Position numbers and translations under genes: made by a program
Notes under the pieces: generated by a model
What the model was told of the DNA's origin: nothing
Seen by the model: only the letters and a program-made list of their open reading frames with translations
Databases searched by the model: none
Source: Neckera pumila
Lineage: Eukaryota; Streptophyta; Bryopsida; Hypnales; Neckeraceae
DNA length: 64,000 bases
NCBI GenBank assembly: GCA_963969595.1
Contig: OZ018416.1
Span: 19,484,065 to 19,548,064 of the forward strand
Direction: 5' to 3'
Part shown: piece after piece, positions 59,316-64,000 of the stretch
How the letters are laid out: every line of letters begins with the position of its first letter
Position numbering within the stretch: the first letter of the stretch is position 1

Positions 59316-60175
59316 CCCCTAAAGGCCCAAGCTTTTATTCTGCCAAAAAACACCCAAATCTGTCATTTTTATAGCAAAGAGTGAAAAAAATTGAAAAATG
59401 TTTTTTTTCACATCTAATTGTAGTGTCTTACACCTAACTAGTATGAGAATACATGGAAAAAATTTCAGAATTTTTGATCGTACAGATTGCAAGATATCTG
59501 CGTTTAAAGTGAAAAAAACAAATTTTTCAGCACATTGTGGGACTAGATTTTTTGACTTTGAAAATTTTTAACTTTTAATTTTTTTGCACTATAGAAATTT
59601 GAGCTTTAAATCTTTATAGTAGAAAATTGAGTTGAGAATCTAGGGGGAAAAAATCCAAAAAAATTTAATTTTCATTACTAAAAAATTTGTTAAATAGAAG
59701 TAGGTACAAGATAGAAGGAAAATCTAAAGTAATAATATCTTTTGTATGGAATTAAAAAGCACTAAACCCAATGGTAAGATTGTTCTAGAAAAAAAACTAA
59801 ACCTTCTATAACTTTTTTTATTTTAAATTGTTAAAATTGGATTAAAAAATGACTCCTACAATTTGTTTTTTTCAAAAAGATGCTCTGAGTGCCCAAAAAA
59901 CAAGATTGTCCATAACTTTTTCATAAAATAATCCAAATGAAATGAATAAAAGCTTTCCAGGTAGACAAAAATATAATCTATAAGAAAAAAAATGAAAAAA
60001 AAAAAAAAAAAAATTGCAAATTTTTTAATATTGCCCCCTCATCCCCATGTCCCTGTTTTGAGCTTATTGGGGCATAACTTTTTTTCCCGGGCACTAATTG
60101 AAAAAAAATTATATTATCACAAAACTTAGCATTTTTTCTATCTTTAGAAAAAAATTCAAAAAATCATGACAAAAA
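59316..60175. mobile_element. TTAA-family copy related to 8390-9250, right end lost
   Basis: TTAA at 59312-59315 then CCCCTAAAGGCCCAAG. The interior follows the element at 8390-9250 in order: AAATTTCAGAA, GTTTAAAGTGAA, CATAACTTTT. The right end is replaced near 60175 by another repeat. Confidence 0.65.
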
Positions 60176-60955
60176 TATCTAAATTGTCCATAACTTTTGA
60201 TTGGAGACTTGAAATAACAAATGGATTTTTGGTTATGAAACTTAGCTTGTTTATCTAGATTTTGTTAATCCAAAGTTTTTTCAAAAAAGTTCTTTTATTA
60301 TGCCTAAATGAGGCCCGAAATTTTGCTCTTAATACAATATTTTTTTTTCTCACATAACTATGAGTGGTGGAGCTCCTATTCATCCTAATTTACAAATCCC
60401 ACATGCATTGCTTGCCCTACTACAACCTCACTTGTATAAAGAGGTTCTTGTTTTCATCTCTAAACACACAAATTCAAAAGCCACTTAAATTGAATCAAGT
60501 GGATTGGACTGGATAATTGGCATGATTGGATAATTTCATTTTTAATTTTCAATATTGTTTTGGTCGCGTTGATCGGGTCAATTTTGACAGAAGTCTGTTG
60601 ATTTTCAACAGACTTCTGACAAAAATTGACCCGATCAATGCGACCAAAACAACAGAAAAACTGAATTTTCTACTAGTGATTTAAACATCTTGTTTAATAT
60701 TGGCCTTTTTCTTTTTTGAAATATGGACTTTATTCCAATAGTGAACCAAGAACAAACGATGGTCAGTCTGTGTTGGCTTTTTTTTTGTGGAAATTGGCGA
60801 CAAGCCTGCTCTTACTGACTAGTTTTGCAAAATTCACATCATCTGACTATGTACTTCTGACAATTTTCATAGGAGACCTACTTGCGTTTTAATAGACTGG
60901 ATTGTCACTCTGGAGCAACCCTCTAGAGGCCCCAAAATTCTTCTAATGTCATAGT
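60176..60955. mobile_element. Partial copy of the 35.2-36.5 kb inverted-repeat element
   Basis: GTCCATAACTTTTGATTGGA, TTATGCCTAAATG, TATGAGTGGT and CACTTGTATAAA match 35890-36160 in order. The right-end motif CCCTCTAGAGGC...TCTAATG matches 36425-36455. Confidence 0.6.
60557..60650. repeat. 94-nt near-perfect hairpin
   Basis: 45-46 nt arms (60557-60601 and 60605-60650) pair with one mismatch and one bulged base around a 3-nt loop. Outer end GTTTTGGTCGC, inner end AGAAGTCTGTTGA. It sits inside the partial repeat at 60176-60955 but is absent from the related copy at 36 kb. Confidence 0.85.
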
Positions 60956-61618
60956 GAGAGACTTTTTTGTAAATTTCTTTTTCTGAATGTTGATTGGAAC
61001 CATGGGGCACTGAGGTTTGCAATGTCTGCCAACTACAAGTCATGACTCGTGAGGTGAGCATTACAACAATTCTATTGCACAAATTCCATGCCATGCCACA
61101 TGATATTTGATCAGCTTATCTTGACGGAATGCACCAATATTTGGATCACCATTTTAGCAGCAATGTTATTTCTCATTTTATGTTTCAAGATTGTTAGTCT
61201 TAATTCTAGATCAAATTAATCCATGCCCATATGGAACCACCCAAATATAGCTCATAAGGCAATCATTGCACCCAGTATATAAATAGGATCTGAAATAAAA
61301 TCTCATGCTGGGCTGAAAAACAGGCTATGACCCCCACGTGGTAGCGGTAATGCAACCATCTTCTACAAGTTTTACTACAAATCTATGCTTGAGCCCATGC
61401 CACGGATCTGTTGTCGACAGAGTCTTCACAAGAAATTGTTTATTGTCTACTTTTTGCTCTAATTTTCATCCCTTTGCCATCCACCCGTCTAGTGAATGAC
61501 TGCTAAATGACTCCACGGCAAATTCAATTTCTGAATCCATTTTGGGGCTTATAGTCACTATTCATTTATTTAGGACTTGCAGTCATTGACTAAGTGATTA
61601 CATATCACCTCTTTTCTA

Positions 61619-62385
61619 CTAGTGGGTCAACATGTTTTGAACAAAAGGTCTGTAGTCAAAGACATTTACATCGTTGTTTGGCAGACCAAAGAAAACATGC
61701 CATATGTGCAGTCCTTGGTCCGCGATTGCTTCAAGTATGACAAATTTCTTTCCATCTTTATTACTATAATATCTCTGCTAGGCCATTGGGCAATTCTTCC
61801 ACTCATAGTGCATGCAATCAATGGAGGCAAACATGCTGGGCCAACCATGCTCTTCATTTATAGACAGTTGCTTCTCAAAATCTGCTTTTGTTGGTTGCCT
61901 CAAGTATTCAAGGCCAAACTCAACACGAACGGCTATACAAAATTTCTTTATTGCTTCCATAGCAATGGATTTAGCAATCCTGTAGTACTCATCAATGGCG
62001 TCTACAATGATCTCATATACAAGCATCCGAAGCCCAACTATGTATTTTTGAAGAAGGAACAACCCTAATTTTGCATTTGCATCACGTTTTTGCAAAATTT
62101 AACTCTCTTGAGCACAAATTCTCTCCATGATGGATAGAAATAACAGTCTCCCCATTCAAAGACGGCGTCAAAATTGCACAGGTCCATATACCAGAGTCTC
62201 CGAGAAGTAATTGACAAATAATTGATCATGTCCTTCGGTCCTCTATTCCTCTCACTCTTGAAATTTGCATGTCGTCTTGGCCTTGATCCTCCAATTGGAC
62301 TCTGTGGCTTAGGGCTAAAATCATAATGAACTTGATCCAAGAATCTACTGAAGATCATGTCCTCTTGTTCATCATCTTCACGCAT
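61619..62385 (-). pseudogene. PIF/Harbinger transposase fragment
   Basis: Reads GGSRPRRHANFKSERNRG, a frameshift near 62090, then LQKRDANAKLGLFLLQK, LRMLVYEIIVDAIDEYYRI and AIKKFCIAVRVEFGLEYLR. FASIDCMHYEWKNCPMA follows with the first catalytic Asp. An in-frame TAG at ~61775 comes next, then VILEAIADQGLHIWHVFFG and NNDVNVF with the expected second Asp. The sequence ends before the third catalytic residue. At least one frameshift, one stop and loss of the C-terminus make it inactive. Confidence 0.88.
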
Positions 62386-62549
62386 CTATTGTTGTTGGGA
62401 AGCTAATTTGGTTCTCCATGCCTCCATACTTGAGGACCAACACTTGCACTCTCTTGAACCCCAACAATTTCAGCTTCCACCACTCTTGATTGTTCTACAC
62501 AACTACGAGAACACATTGAGCCCAATAAAACAACAAAAGATGAGCTGAG

Positions 62550-64000
62550 CTCTTCTCACTTTGTGAACCAGGCACATAAAGATACATTGTTTAATTTTTA
62601 AAAGATAGAACAAGGACGACAAGGAATTTGAACAATAACCTTTGAATGACCGAGGTATTTTTGGAGGTACTACAAGTGTCCTAGAAATTGAATACAAAGC
62701 CAACGTTTTGATTAGTTGTATCATTCTTTTTGAATTGTAGTTGTGCCAATCTAAACTTTTCATATTAGAGATCACATGGGAGAAGAAAATAAAACAATAT
62801 GACTTAGGGATTAGACCCTTATGATGTTTGATCATAAGGGTGTTCAAATACTAGATGTAATTGACAATAAGGAATTCTAGTTTTCACACTCCAAAACAAA
62901 AAAACTAGTTTGCACAAATAGAGGAGGTCAAAAAGCATAACATGCAAAATTCCAATCAGTTGACAACTTATCAAAATATACTTGACAATTTTTTTAAATG
63001 AATTCCTAATGTGATTTGTCATAGTTGCTCTAGTTTAGATGAGGCTCATTTGAAAGAGCCTTGAACAATATGAAAAAAAAATGGATAAAGGACACCCTTA
63101 TAAAATATCTTCAATAGGATAATTGTGATCATAGTTTTCCGAAATTAGAATATATATGATGAAACTGGATTTTGAAAAGAATTTATTTTTAGAAAAAGAA
63201 GAACTCAAAATAATTATGTGGTAAGGTTAAATTCAACTTCAAAGTATTAGTGACTGCATAATATAACTTGTGCATGTAAAGATTACAATGTCTTTTCCTA
63301 AGGTTGTTAAAGGAATGAAGGTGATTTGAAGTATTCAAATCCTCTTTCCACAAGTTAGAACCACAAAATGGATTACAAAAGACATATGAGGTTCAAAGCC
63401 ATAGCCAATATAGCCCCAACCAATTGACAGCTTATGAAGATGTACTCTAGAATTTCTATATAAAAATTGCTAATGTGATTTTCTTCCTACTTGTACTATA
63501 TGTGAAGCTCATTTTAAGAGCCATGAATAAAAGCAAGTGAAGATTGGTAGTATACATCCTTGCAAGAAATTAGCAATACGGACATCATAATTTTTCTCTT
63601 CCACAATGCAAGTCTTTATGCTAAAATTGGATTTCCGAAAGAATTTTTCAAAATGATGAAATACTAGAATTAATAATGTGGTAAGGCTTAATTTAACTTG
63701 GAGACATTAGTGACAAGACGATTTCACTTATGGATTGAAAGATTACAATTGTTGATTATGAGAATGTTAAAACAATCAAAGTGATTCTAAGTCTACACTT
63801 CCACTTTGCACATGTCAAAATCAAAAAATTGAGAGTCACAAAAAATATATGTAGTTGGAAGGCATAATAAGCACAACCCCAAACAACTGATAACTTATCA
63901 AAACCTACTCTACAATTTATGTAAATGAATTTCAAATGTGATTTGTCCTCCTACGGGTAGTGTATTTGAGGTTCCTTCCTAACAGCCTTCAACACCAAGA
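62550..64000 (+). repeat. ~465-bp tandem repeat, three diverged units, continuing past the window
   Basis: The anchor CCAA-CA--TGA-AACTTAT occurs near 62950, 63417 and 63880, spaced 467 and 463 bases. Each is followed by TGTGATTT and a GAGGCTCATTT-like motif, then a GAGCC/CAGCC-like run. Units differ by many substitutions. Satellite-like, no coding sequence. Confidence 0.8.

Noticed and set aside
61622..62068. 148-codon plus-strand frame
   Set aside because: Shadow of the minus-strand PIF/Harbinger pseudogene, which has clear family motifs.
1..64000. tRNA, rRNA, CRISPR arrays and viral genes
   Set aside because: No cloverleaf-like sequence, rRNA segment, regular spacer array or recognisable viral gene was seen on reading both strands.

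Overview
This window looks like nuclear DNA of a land plant. Four host-type genes have plant-specific architecture: a DENN-domain protein with GT-AG introns, a CW zinc finger joined to a methyl-CpG-binding domain, a STIG1-like cysteine-rich secreted protein, and an F-box/kelch protein. There is also a broken pyrroline-5-carboxylate dehydrogenase copy. The DNA is AT-rich and crowded with nested DNA transposons and MITEs. I cannot name the species. A non-seed plant (lycophyte, fern or bryophyte) is only a guess, based on the DUF7869-type transposase-like gene.

Layout. 1-6.5 kb: 3' part of an apparently intact 18-exon DENN gene (+). 7.2-7.8 kb: intronless CW-MBD gene (+). 8.39-9.25 kb: a TTAA-flanked element with CCCCTAAAGGA inverted ends. 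10.45-31.50 kb: a candidate single 21-kb transposon with 29-bp inverted ends. Its two genes point outward: a DUF7869/DDE-like protein on the left (-) and an unrecognised RGG-rich protein with a ParB-like DGQH motif on the right (+). It split an older TTAA-family element, whose unsplit relative lies at 46.4-47.4 kb. 31.5-37 kb: intergenic DNA with a (TGTT)n tract and several foldback elements. 37.4-47.7 and 48.2-52.4 kb: a diverged tandem segmental duplication. The right copy holds the working F-box/kelch gene. The left copy holds a relic of it, opened by at least five separate insertions and by a block carrying the STIG1-like gene. 54-64 kb: Stowaway and CACTA MITEs, more TTAA elements, the P5CDH pseudogene, a PIF/Harbinger transposase pseudogene, and three units of a ~465-bp tandem repeat running off the end.

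The two most interesting signals are the 21-kb two-gene element and the TTAA-target family. Because the segmental duplication preserves uninterrupted partner sequence, several insertions can be read directly against an empty site inside this one window. TTAA targets and CCC...GGG ends are hallmarks of piggyBac, which is unusual in land plants. No transposase for that family was found here. The three in-frame stops in the 21-kb element's genes are each one C-to-T change from a Gln codon, which fits decay of a silenced, methylated transposon.
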